Below are positions 1-14,371 of a DNA stretch of 64,000 bases, piece by piece. Source of the DNA: Halictus rubicundus (Eukaryota; Arthropoda; Insecta; Hymenoptera; Halictidae); the NCBI RefSeq assembly GCF_050948215.1, contig NW_027488698.1:1-64000 (forward strand), read 5' to 3'. Each line of letters starts with the position of its first letter. Within the stretch, counting starts at the first letter, position 1. A model generated the notes under the pieces. That model saw nothing but the letters and a program-made list of their open reading frames with translations. It was not told the origin of the DNA and ran no database searches. A program made the translations under genes and the position numbers.

Positions 1-3000
1 AGAGGATAGGATAGGATAGAGGATAGGATAGGATAGGATAGAGGATAATATAGGATAGAGGATAGGATAGGATAGAGGATAGGATAGGATACAGGATAGG
101 ATAGGATAAAGGATAGGATATGATAGAGGATAGGATAGGATAGAGGATAGGATAGGATAGAGGATAGGATAGGATAGAGGATAGGATAGGATAGAGGATG
201 GGATAGGATAGAGGATAATATAGGATAGAGGATAGGATAGGATAGAGGATAGGATAGGATTGAGGATAGGATAGGATAGAGGATAGGATATGATAGAGGA
301 TACGATAGGATAGAGGATAGGATAGGATAGAGAATAGGATAGGATAGAGGATAGGATAGGATAGAGGATAGGATAGGATAGAGGATAGGATAGGATAGAG
401 GATAGGATAGGATAGGATAGAGGATAATATAGGATAGAGGATAGGATAGGATAGAGGATAGGATAGGATAGAGGATAGGATAGGATAGAGGATAGGATAG
501 GATAGAGGATGGGATACGATAGAGGATAAGGATAGGATAGAGGATAGGATAGGATAGAGGATAGGATATGATAGAGGATAGGATAGGATAGAGGATAGGA
601 TAGGATAGAGAATAGGATAGGATAGAGGATAGGATAATATAGAGGATAGGATAGGATAGAGGATAGGATAGGATAGGATAGAGGATAGGATAGGATAGAG
701 GATAGGATAGGATAGAGGATAGGATAGGATAGAGGATAGGATAGGATAGGATAGAGGATAATATAGGATAGAGGATAGGATAGGATAGAGGATAGGATAG
801 GATAGAGGATAGGATAGGATAGAGGATAGGATAGGATAGAGGATAGGATAGGATAGAGGATAGGATAGGATAGAGGATAGGATAGGATAGACGTTAGGAT
901 AGTATAGAGGATAGGATAATAGGATAGGATAGAGGATAGGATAGGATAGAGGATAGGATAGGATAGAGGATACGATATAGGATTTAATAGGTTAGAGGAT
1001 AGGATACGATAGAGGATAGGATAGGATAGAGGATAGGATAGGATAGAGGATGGGATAGGATAGAGGATAGGATAGGATAGAGGATAGAATAGGATAGAGG
1101 ATAGGATAGGATAGAGGATAGGATAGGATAGAGGATACGATATAGGATTTAATAGGATTGAGGATAGGATACGATAGAGGATACGATAGGATAGAGGATA
1201 GGATAGGATAGAGAATAGGATAGGATAGAGGATAGGATAGGATAGAGGATAGGATAGGATAGAGGATAGGATAGGATAGAGGATGGGATAGGATAGAGGA
1301 TAATATAGGATAGAGGATAGGATAGGATAGAGGATAGGATAGGATAGAGGATAGGATAGGACAGAGAATAGGATATAGGATTGGATAGGATAGCGGATAG
1401 GATAGGATTGAGGATAGGATAGGATAGAGGATAGGATATGATAGAGGATAGGATATAGGATTGGATAGGATAGAGGATAGGATAGGATAGAGGATAGGAT
1501 AGGATAGAGCATAGGATATGATAGACGATAGGATAGGATAGAGGATAGGATAGGATAGAGGATAGGATAGGATAGAGGATACGATATATTATTGGATAGG
1601 ATGGAGGATAGGATACGATAGAGGATAGGATAGGATAGAGAATAGGATATAGGATTGGATAGTATAGAGGATAGAATAGGATAGAGGATAGGATAGGATA
1701 GAGGATAGGATATGATACAGGATAGGATAGGATAGAGGATAGGATAGGATAGAGGATAGAATAGGATACAGGATAGGATAGGATAGAGGATAGGATAGGA
1801 TAGGATAGAGGATAATATAGGATAGAGGATAGGATAGGATAGAGGATAGGATAGGATAGAGGATAGGATAGGATAGAGGATATTATAGGATAGAGGATAG
1901 GATAGGATAGAGGATAGGATAGGATAGAGGATAGGATAGGATAGAGGACACGATATAGGATTTAATAGGATAGAGGATAGGATAGGATACAGGATAGGAT
2001 AGGATAGAGGATAGGATATGATAGAGGATAGGATAGGATAGAGGATAGGATAGGATAGAGAATAGGATAGGATAGAGGATAGGATAGGATAGAGGATAGG
2101 ATAGGATAGAGGATAGGATAGGATAGAGGATGGGATAGGATAGAGGATAATATAGGATAGAGGATAGGATAGGATAGAGGATAGGATAGGATAGAGGATA
2201 GGATAGGACAGAGAATAGGATATAGGATTGGATAGGATAGCGGATAGGATAGGATTGAGGATAGGATAGGATAGAGGATAGGATATGATAGAGGATAGGA
2301 TATAGGATTGGATAGGATAGAGGATAGGATAGGATAGAGGATAGGATAGGATAGAGGATAGGATAGGATAGAGCATAGGATATGATAGACGATAGGATAG
2401 GATAGAGGATAGGATAGGATAGAGGATAGGATAGGATAGAGGATACGATATATTATTGGATAGGATGGAGGATAGGATACGATAGAGGATAGGATAGGAT
2501 AGAGAATAGGATATAGGATTGGATAGTATAGAGGATAGAATAGGATAGAGGATAGGATAGGATAGAGGATAGGATATGATACAGGATAGGATAGGATAGA
2601 GGATAGGATAGGATAGAGGATAGAATAGGATACAGGATAGGATAGGATAGAGGATAGGATAGGATAGGATAGAGGATAATATAGGATAGAGGATAGGATA
2701 GGATAGAGGATAGGATAGGATAGAGGATAGGATAGGATAGAGGATATTATAGGATAGAGGATAGGATAGGATAGAGGATAGGATAGGATAGAGGATAGGA
2801 TAGGATAGAGGACACGATATAGGATTTAATAGGATAGAGGATAGGATAGGATACAGGATAGGATAGGATAGAGGATAGGATATGATAGAGGATAGGATAG
2901 GATAGAGGATAGGATAGGATAGAGACTAGGATAGGATAGAGGATAGGATAGGATAGAGGATAGGATAGGATAGAGGATAGGATAGGATAGAGGATGGGAT

Positions 3001-4734
3001 AGGATAGAGGATAATATAGGATAGAGGATAGGATAGGATAGAGGATAGGATAGGATTGAGGATAGGATAGGATAGAGGATAGGATATGATAGAGGATAGG
3101 ATAGGATAGAGGATAGGATAGGATAGAGGATAGGATAGGATAGAGGATAGGATAGGATAGAGGATAGGATAGGATAGAGAATAGGATAGGATAGAGGATA
3201 GGATAGGATAGAGGATAGGATAGGATAGAGGATAGGATAGGATAGGATAGAGGATAATATAGGATAGAGGATAGGATAGGATAGAGGATAGGATAGGATA
3301 GAGGATAGGATAGGATAGAGGATAGGATAGGATAGAGGATAGGATAGGATAGAGGATAGGATAGGATAGAGGATAGGATAGGATAGAGGATACGATATAG
3401 GATTTAATAGGATAGAGGATAGGATACGATAGAGGATACGATAGGATAGAGGATAGGATAGGATAGAGGATAGGATATGATAGAGGATAGGATAGGATAG
3501 AGGATAGGATAGGATAGAGGATAGGATAGGATAGAGGATAGGATAGGATAGAGGATAGGATAGGATAGAGGATAGGATAGGATAGAGAATAGGATAGGAT
3601 AGAGGATAGGATAGGATAGAGGATAGGATAGGATAGAGGATAGGATAGGATAGGATAGGATAGAGGATAATATAGGATAGAGGATAGGATAGGATAGAGG
3701 ATAGGATAGGATAGAGGATAGGATAGGATAGAGGATACGATATAGGATTTAATAGGATAGAGGATAGGATACGATAGAGGATACGATAGGATAGAGGATA
3801 GGATAGGATAGAGAATAGGATAGGATAGAGGATAGGATAGGATAGAGGATAGGATAGGATAGAGGATAGGATAGGATAGAGAATAGGATAGGATAGAGGA
3901 TAGGATAGGATAGAGGATGGGATAGGATAGAGGATAATATAGGATAGAGGATAGGATAGGATAGAGGATAGGATAGGATAGAGGATAGGATAGGACAGAG
4001 AATAGGATATAGGATTGGATAGGATAGAGGATAGGATAGGACAGAGAATAGGATATAGGATTGGATAGGATAGGATATAGGATTGGAATAGGATAGAGAA
4101 TAGGATAGGATAGAGGATAGGATAGGATAGAGGATAGGATAGGATAGAGGATAGGATAGGATAGAGGATGGGATAGGATAGAGGATAATATAGGATAGAG
4201 GATAGGATAGGATAGAGGATAGGATAGGATAGAGGATAGGATAGGATAGAGGATAGGATAGGATAGAGGATAGGAGTAGGATAGAGGATAGGATACGATA
4301 GAGGATAAGGATTAGGATAGAGGATAGGATAGGATAGAGGATAGGATATGATAAGAGGATAGGATAGGATAGAGGATAGGATAGGATAGAGAATAGGGAT
4401 AGGATAGAGGATAGGATAATATAGAGGATAGGATAGGATAGAGGATAGATAGGATAGGATAGGATAGAGGATAGGATAGGATAGAGGATAGGATAGGATA
4501 GAGGATAGGATAGGATAGGGATATAGGATAATATAGGATAGAGGATAGGATAGGATAGAGGATAGGATAGGATAGAGGATAGGATAGGATAGAGGATAGA
4601 TAGGATAGAGGATAGGATAGTAGAGGATAGGATAGGATAGAGGATAGGATAGGATAGAGGATACGATATAGGATCTAATAGGTTAGAGGATAGGATACGA
4701 TAGAGGATAGGATAGGATAGAGGATAGGATAGGA

Positions 4735-7700
4735 TAAGGATGGGATAGGATAGAGGATAGGATAGGATAGAGGATAGGATAGGATAGAGGATAGGATAGA
4801 TAGAGGATAGGATAAGATAGAGGATAGGATAGGATAGAGGATAGGATAGGATAGAGGATAGGATAGGATAGAGGATAGGATAGGATAGGATAGAGGATAA
4901 TATAGGATAGAGGATAGGATAGGATAGAGGATAGGAAGGATAGAGGATAGGATAGGATAGAGGATAGGATAGGATAGAGGATAGGATAGGATAGAGGATA
5001 GGATAGGATAGAGGATAGGATAGGATAGAGGATAGGATAGGATAGAGGATACGATGTAGGATTTAATAGGTTAGAGGATAGGATACGATAGAGGATAGGA
5101 TAGGATAGAGGATGGGATAGGATAGAGGATAGATAGGATAGAGGATAGAATAGGATAGAGGATAGGATAGGATAGAGGATAGGATAGGATAGAGGATACG
5201 ATATAGGATTTAATAGGATTGAGGATAGGATACGATAGAGGATACGATAGGATAGAGGATAGGATAGGATAGAGAATAGGATAGGATAGAGGATAGGATA
5301 GGATAGAGGATAGGATAGGATAGAGGATAGGATAGGATAGAGGATGGATAGATAGAGGATAATATAGGATAGAGGATAGGATAGGATAGAGGATAGGATA
5401 GGATAGAGGATAGGATAGGACAGAGAATAGGATATAGGATTGGATAAGAGATAGCGGATAGGATAGGATTGAGGAAGTAGGATAGGATAGAGGGATAGGA
5501 TAGGATAGAGGATAGGATAAGATAGAGGATAGGATAGGATAGAGGATAGGATAGGATAGAGGATAGGATAGGATAGAGGATAGGATAGGATAGGATAGAG
5601 GAAATATAGGATAGAGGATAGGATAGGATAGAGGATAGGATAGGATAGAGGATAGGATAGGATAGAGGATAGGATAGGATAGAGGATAGGATAGGATAGA
5701 GGATAAGGATAGGATAGAGGATAGGATAGGATAGAGGATAGGATAGGATAGAGGATAGGATAGGATAGAGGATAGGATAGGATAGAGGATACGATGTAGG
5801 ATTTAATAGGTTAGAGGATAGGATACGATAGAGGATAGGATAGGATAGAGGATGGGATAGGATAGAGGATAGGATAGGATAGAGGATAGAATAGGATAGA
5901 GGAATAGGATAGGATAGAGGATAGGATAGGATAGAGGATACGATATAGGATTTAATAGGATTGAGGATAGGATACGATAGAGGACTACGACTAGGATAGA
6001 GGATAGGATAGGATAGAGAATAGGATAGGATAGAGGAATAGGATAGGATAGAGGATAGGATAGGATAGAGGATAGGATAGGATAGAGGATGGGATAGGAT
6101 AGAGGATAATATAGGATAGAGGATAGGATAGGATAGAGGATAGGATAGGATAGAGGATAGGATAGGACAGAGAATAGGATATAGGGATTGGATAGGATAG
6201 CGGATAGGATAGGATTGAGGATAGGATAGGATAGAGGATAGGATATGATAGAGGATAGGAATAGATAGGATTGGATAGGATAGAGGATAGGATAGGATAG
6301 AGGATAGGATAGGATATAGCATAGGATATGATAGACGATAGGATAGGATAGAGGATAGGATAGGATAGAGGATAGGATAGGATAGAGGATACGATATAGG
6401 ATTGGATAGGATGGAGGATAGGATTACGATAGAGGATAGGATAGGATAGAGAATAGGATATAGGATTGGATAGTATAGAGGATAGGATAGGATAGAGGAT
6501 AGGATATGATACAGGATAGGATAGGATAGAGGATAGGATAGGATAGAGGATAGGATAGGATAGAGGATAGGATAGGATAGGATAGGATAGAGGATAATAT
6601 AGGATAGAGGATAGGATAGGATAGAGGATAGGATAGGATAGAGGATAGGAATAGGATAGAGGATAGGATAGGATAGAGGATAGGATAGGATAGAGGATAG
6701 GATAGGATAGAGGATAGGATAGGATAGAGGATAGGATAGGATAGAGGATACGATATAGGATTTATAGGATAGAGGATAGGATACGATAGAGGATACGATA
6801 GGATAGAGGATAGGATAGGATAGAGAATAGGATATGATAGAGGATAGGATAGGATAGAGGATAGGATAGGATAGAGGATAGGATAGGATAGAGGATAGGA
6901 TAGGATAGGTAGAGTATAATATGGATAGAGGATAGGATAGGATAGAGGATAGGATAGGATAGAGGATAGGATAGGATACAGGCTAGGATAGGATAGAGGA
7001 TAGGATATGATAGAGGATAGGATAGGATAGAGGATAGGATAGGATAGAGACTAGGATAGGATAGAGGATAGGATAGGATAGAGGATAGGATTAGGATAGA
7101 GGATAGGATAGGATAGAGGATGGGATAGGATAGAGGATAGGATAGGATAGAGGATAGGATAGGATTGAGGATAGGATAGGATAGAGGATAGGATATGATA
7201 GAGGATAGGATAGGATAGAGGATAGGATAGGATAGAGGATAGGATAGGATAGAGGATAGGATAGGATAGAGGATAGGATAGGATAGAGAATAGGATAGGA
7301 TAGAGGATAGGATAGGATAGAGGATAGGATAGGATAGAGGATAGGATAGGATAGGATAGGATAGAGGATAATATAGGATAGAGGATAGGATAGGATAGAG
7401 GATAGGATAGGATAGAGGATAGGATAGGATAGAGAAGATACGATATAGGATTTAATAGGATAGAGGATAGGATACGATAGAGGATACGATAGGATAGAGG
7501 ATAGGATAGGATAGAGAATAGGATAGGATAGAGGATAGGATAGGATAGAGGATAGGATAGGATAGAGGATAGGATAGGATAGAGAATAGGATAGGATAGA
7601 GGATAGGATAGGATAGAGGATGGGATAGGATAGAGGATAATATAGGATAGAGGATAGGATAGGATAGAGGATAGGATAGGATAGAGGATAGGATAGGACA

Positions 7701-10700
7701 GAGAATAGGATATAGGATTGGATAGGATAGAGGATAGGATAGGACAGAGAATAGGATATAGGATTGGATAGGATAGGATATAGGATTGGATAGGATAGAG
7801 GATAGGATAGGATAGAGGATAGGATAGGATAGAGCATAGGATATGATAGACGATAGGATAGGATAGAGGATAGGATAGGATAGAGCATAGGATATGATAG
7901 ACGATAGGATAGGATAGAGGATAGGATAGGATAGAGGATAGGATAGGATCGAGGATACGATATAGGATTGGATAGGATGGAGGATAGGATACGATAGAGG
8001 ATAGGATAGGATAGAGAATAGGATATAGGATTGGATAGGATAGGATGGAGGATAGGATATGATAGAGGATAGGATAGGATAGAGGATAGGATAGGATAGA
8101 GGATAGGATAGGGTAGAGGATAGGATAGGATAGAGGATAGGATAGGATAGAGGATAGGATAGGATAGGATAGAGGATAATATAGGATAGAGGATAGGATA
8201 GGATAGAGGATAGGATAGGATAGAGGACAGGATAGGATAGAGGATAGGATAGGATAGAGGATACGATATAGGATTTAATAGGATAGAGGATAGGATAGGA
8301 TAGAGGATAGGATAGGATAGAGGACAGGATAGGATAGAGGATAGGATAGGATAGAGGATACGATATAGGATTTAATAGGATAGAGGATAGGATACGATAG
8401 AGGATACGATAGGATAGAGGATAGGATAGGATAGAGGATGGGATAGGATAGAGGATAGGATAGGATAGAGGATAGGATAGGATAGAGGATAGGATAGGAT
8501 AGAGGATAGGATAAGATAGAGGATAGGATAGGATAGAGGATAGGATAGGATAGAGGATAGGATAGGATAGAGGATAGGATAGGATAGGATAGAGGATAAT
8601 ATAGGATAGAGGATAGGATAGGATAGAGGATAGGATAGGATAGAGGATAGGATAGGATAGAGGATAGGATAGGATAGAGGATAGGATAGGATAGAGGATA
8701 GGATAGGATAGAGGATAGGATAGGATAGAGGATAGGATAGGATAGAGGATACGATGTAGGATTTAATAGGTTAGAGGATAGGATACGATAGAGGATAGGA
8801 TAGGATAGAGGATGGGATAGGATAGAGGATAGGATAGGATAGAGGATAGAATAGGATAGAGGATAGGATAGGATAGAGGATAGGATAGGATAGAGGATAC
8901 GATATAGGATTTAATAGGATTGAGGATAGGATACGATAGAGGATACGATAGGATAGAGGATAGGATAGGATAGAGAATAGGATAGGATAGAGGATAGGAT
9001 AGGATAGAGGATAGGATAGGATAGAGGATAGGATAGGATAGAGGATGGGATAGGATAGAGGATAATATAGGATAGAGGATAGGATAGGATAGAGGATAGG
9101 ATAGGATAGAGGATAGGATAGGACAGAGAATAGGATATAGGATTGGATAGGATAGCGGATAGGATAGGATTGAGGATAGGATAGGATAGAGGATAGGATA
9201 GGATAGAGGATAGGATAAGATAGAGGATAGGATAGGATAGAGGATAGGATAGGATAGAGGATAGGATAGGATAGAGGATAGGATAGGATAGGATAGAGGA
9301 TAATATAGGATAGAGGATAGGATAGGATAGAGGATAGGATAGGATAGAGGATAGGATAGGATAGAGGATAGGATAGGATAGAGGATAGGATAGGATAGAG
9401 GATAGGATAGGATAGAGGATAGGATAGGATAGAGGATAGGATAGGATAGAGGATAGGATAGGATAGAGGATAGGATAGGATAGAGGATACGATGTAGGAT
9501 TTAATAGGTTAGAGGATAGGATACGATAGAGGATAGGATAGGATAGAGGATGGGATAGGATAGAGGATAGGATAGGATAGAGGATAGAATAGGATAGAGG
9601 ATAGGATAGGATAGAGGATAGGATAGGATAGAGGATACGATATAGGATTTAATAGGATTGAGGATAGGATACGATAGAGGATACGATAGGATAGAGGATA
9701 GGATAGGATAGAGAATAGGATAGGATAGAGGATAGGATAGGATAGAGGATAGGATAGGATAGAGGATAGGATAGGATAGAGGATGGGATAGGATAGAGGA
9801 TAATATAGGATAGAGGATAGGATAGGATAGAGGATAGGATAGGATAGAGGATAGGATAGGACAGAGAATAGGATATAGGATTGGATAGGATAGCGGATAG
9901 GATAGGATTGAGGATAGGATAGGATAGAGGATAGGATATGATAGAGGATAGGATATAGGATTGGATAGGATAGAGGATAGGATAGGATAGAGGATAGGAT
10001 AGGATATAGCATAGGATATGATAGACGATAGGATAGGATAGAGGATAGGATAGGATAGAGGATAGGATAGGATAGAGGATACGATATAGGATTGGATAGG
10101 ATGGAGGATAGGATACGATAGAGGATAGGATAGGATAGAGAATAGGATATAGGATTGGATAGTATAGAGGATAGGATAGGATAGAGGATAGGATATGATA
10201 CAGGATAGGATAGGATAGAGGATAGGATAGGATAGAGGATAGGATAGGATAGAGGATAGGATAGGATAGGATAGGATAGAGGATAATATAGGATAGAGGA
10301 TAGGATAGGATAGAGGATAGGATAGGATAGAGGATAGGATAGGATAGAGGATAGGATAGGATAGAGGATAGGATAGGATAGAGGATAGGATAGGATAGAG
10401 GATAGGATAGGATAGAGGATACGATATAGGATTTAATAGGATAGAGGATAGGATACGATAGAGGATACGATAGGATAGAGGATAGGATAGGATAGAGAAT
10501 AGGATAGGATAGAGGATAGGATAGGATAGAGGATAGGATAGGATAGAGGATAGGATAGGATAGAGGATAGGATAGGATAGGGTAGAGTATAATATAGGAT
10601 AGAGGATAGGATAGGATAGAGGATAGGATAGGATAGAGGATAGGATAGGATACAGGATAGGATAGGATAGAGGATAGGATATGATAGAGGATAGGATAGG

Positions 10701-12090
10701 ATAGAGGATAGGATAGGATAGAGACTAGGATAGGATAGAGGATAGGATAGTATAGAGGATAGGATAGGATAGAGGATAGGATAGGATAGAGGATGGGATA
10801 GGATAGAGGATAGGATAGGATAGAGGATAGGATAGGATTGAGGATAGGATAGGATAGAGGATAGGATATGATAGAGGATAGGATAGGATAGAGGATAGGA
10901 TAGGATAGAGGATAGGATAGGATAGAGGATAGGATAGGATAGAGGATAGGATAGGATAGAGAATAGGATAGGATAGAGGATAGGATAGGATAGAGGATAG
11001 GATAGGATAGAGGATAGGATAGGATAGGATAGGATAGAGGATAATATAGGATAGAGGATAGGATAGGATAGAGGATAGGATAGGATAGAGGATAGGATAG
11101 GATAGAGGATACGATATAGGATTTAATAGGATAGAGGATAGGATACGATAGAGGATACGATAGGATAGAGGATAGGATAGGATAGAGAATAGGATAGGAT
11201 AGAGGATAGGATAGGATAGAGGATAGGATAGGATAGAGGATAGGATAGGATAGAGAATAGGATAGGATAGAGGATAGGATAGGATAGAGGATGGGATAGG
11301 ATAGAGGATAATATAGGATAGAGGATAGGATAGGATAGAGGATAGGATAGGATAGAGGATAGGATAGGACAGAGAATAGGATATAGGATTGGATAGGATA
11401 GAGGATAGGATAGGACAGAGAATAGGATATAGGATTGGATAGGATAGGATATAGGATTGGATAGGATAGAGGATAGGATAGGATAGAGGATAGGATAGGA
11501 TAGAGCATAGGATATGATAGACGATAGGATAGGATAGAGGATAGGATAGGATAGAGCATAGGATATGATAGACGATAGGATAGGATAGAGGATAGGATAG
11601 GATAGAGGATAGGATAGGATCGAGGATACGATATAGGATTGGATAGGATGGAGGATAGGATACGATAGAGGATAGGATAGGATAGAGAATAGGATATAGG
11701 ATTGGATAGGATAGGATGGAGGATAGGATATGATAGAGGATAGGATAGGATAGAGGATAGGATAGGATAGAGGATAGGATAGGGTAGAGGATAGGATAGG
11801 ATAGAGGATAGGATAGGATAGAGGATAGGATAGGATAGGATAGAGGATAATATAGGATAGAGGATAGGATAGGATAGAGGATAGGATAGGATAGAGGACA
11901 GGATAGGATAGAGGATAGGATAGGATAGAGGATACGATATAGGATTTAATAGGATAGAGGATAGGATAGGATAGAGGATAGGATAGGATAGAGGACAGGA
12001 TAGGATAGAGGATAGGATAGGATAGAGGATACGATATAGGATTTAATAGGATAGAGGATAGGATACGATAGAGGATACGATAGGATAGAG
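4735..12090. repeat. Tandem 3.7-kb higher-order duplication in the satellite
   Basis: Rare variants recur in the same order at a spacing of about 3.67-3.70 kb. Examples are GATCGAGG at 7948 and 11618, GGGTAGAG at 8111 and 11782, AGAGCATAGG at 7831 and 11502, and the ATTTAATAGGATTGAGG variant near 5206/8909 and 5948/9650. The two copies run roughly 4735-8400 and 8430-12090. Each holds a shorter internal repeat of about 740 bp, marked by the CGATGTAGG variant near 5050/5790 and 8750/9490. The boundaries are estimates made by eye. Confidence 0.8.
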
Positions 12091-14371
12091 GATAGGATAG
12101 GATAGAGAATAGGATAGGATAGAGGATAGGATAGGATAGAGGATAGGATAGGATAGAGGATAGGATAGGATAGAGGATAGGATAGGATAGGATAGAGGAT
12201 AATATAGGATAGAGGATAGGATAGGATAGAGGATAGGATAGGATAGAGGAGAGGATAGGATACAGGATAGGATAGGATAGAGGATAGGATATGATAGAGG
12301 ATAGGATAGGATAGAGGATAGGATAGGATAGAGACTAGGATAGGATAGAGGATAGGATAGGATAGAGGATAGGATAGGATAGAGGATAGGATAGGATAGA
12401 GGATGGGATAGGATAGCGGATAATATAGGATAGAGGATAGGATAGGATAGAGGATAGGATAGGATTGAGGATAGGATAGGATAGAGGATAGGATATGATA
12501 GAGGATAGGATAGGATAGAGGATAGGATAGGATAGGGGATAGGATAGGATAGAGGATAGGATAGGATAGAGGATAGGATAGGATAGAGTAGGATAGGATA
12601 GAGGATAGGATAGGATAGAGGATAGGATAGGATAGAGGATAGGATAGGATAGGATAGAGGATAATATAGGATAGAGGATAGGATAGGATAGAGGATAGGA
12701 TAGGATAGAGGATAGGATAGGATAGAGGATAGGATAGGATAGAGGATAATATAGGATAGAGGATAGGATAGGATAGAGGATAGGACAGGATAGAGGATAG
12801 GATAGGATAGAGGATAGGATAGGATAGAGGATAGGATAGGATAGAGGATAGGATAGGATAGAGGATAGGATAGGATAGAGGATAGAAAAGGATAGAGGAT
12901 AGGATAGGATAGAGGATAGGATAGGATAGAGGATAGAAAAGGATAGAGGATAGGATAGGATAGAGGATAGGATAGGATAGAGGATGGGATAGGATAGAGG
13001 ATAATATAGGATAGAGGATAGGATAGGATAGAGGATAGGATAGGATAGAGGATAGGATAGAGGATAGGATAGGATAGAGGATAGGATAGGATAGAGGATA
13101 GGATAGGATAGAGGATACGATATAGGATTTAATAGGTTAGAGGATAGGATACGATAGAGGATAGGATAGGATAGAGGATAGGATAGGATAGAGGATGGGA
13201 TAGGATAGAGGATAGGATAGGATAGAGGATAGAATAGGATAGAGGATAGGATAGGATAGAGGATAGGATAGGATAGAGGATGGGATAGGATAGAGGATAG
13301 GATAGGATAGAGGATAGAATAGGATAGAGGATAGGATAGGATAGAGGATAGGATAGGATAGAGGATACGATATAGGATTTAATAGGATAGAGGATAGGAT
13401 ACGATAGAGGATACGATAGGATAGAGGATAGGATAGGATAGAGAATAGGATAGGATAGAGGATAGGATAGGATAGAGGATGGGATAGGATAGAGGATAGG
13501 ATAGGATAGAGGATGGGATAGGATAGAGGATAATATAGGATAGAGGATAGGATAGGATAGAGGATAGGATAGGATAGAGGATAGGATAGGATAGAGGATA
13601 GGATAGGATAGAGGATAGGATAGGATAGAGGATAGGATAGGATAGAGGATAGGATAGGATAGAGGATAGGATAGGATAGAGGATAGGATAGGATAGAGGA
13701 TAGGATAGGATAGGATAGAGGATAATATAGGATAGAGGATAGGATAGGATAGAGGATAGGATAGGATAGAGGATACGATATAGGATTTAATAGGATAGAG
13801 GATAGGATACGATAGAGGATACGATAAGATAGAGGATAGGATAGGATAGAGAATAGGATAGAATAGAGGATAATATAGGATAGAGGATAGGATAGGATAG
13901 AGGATAGGATAGGATAGAGGATAGGATAGGATACAGGATAGGATAGGATAGAGGATAGGATAGGATAGAGGATAGGATAGGATAGAGGATGGGATAGGAT
14001 AGAGGATAATATAGGATAGAGGATAGGATAGGATAGAGGATAGGATAGGATAGAGGATAGAATAGGATAGAGGATAGGATAGGATAGAGGATAGGATAGG
14101 ATAGAGGATACGATATAGGATTTAATAGGTTAGAGGATAGGATACGATAGAGGATAGGATAGGATAGAGGATAGGATAGGATAGAGGATGGGATAGGATA
14201 GAGGATAGGATAGGATAGAGGATAGAATAGGATAGAGGATAGGATAGGATAGAGGATAGGATAGGATAGAGGATGGGATAGGATAGAGGATAGGATAGGA
14301 TAGAGGATAGAATAGGATAGAGGATAGGATAGGATAGAGGATAGGATAGGATAGAGGATACGATATAGGAT

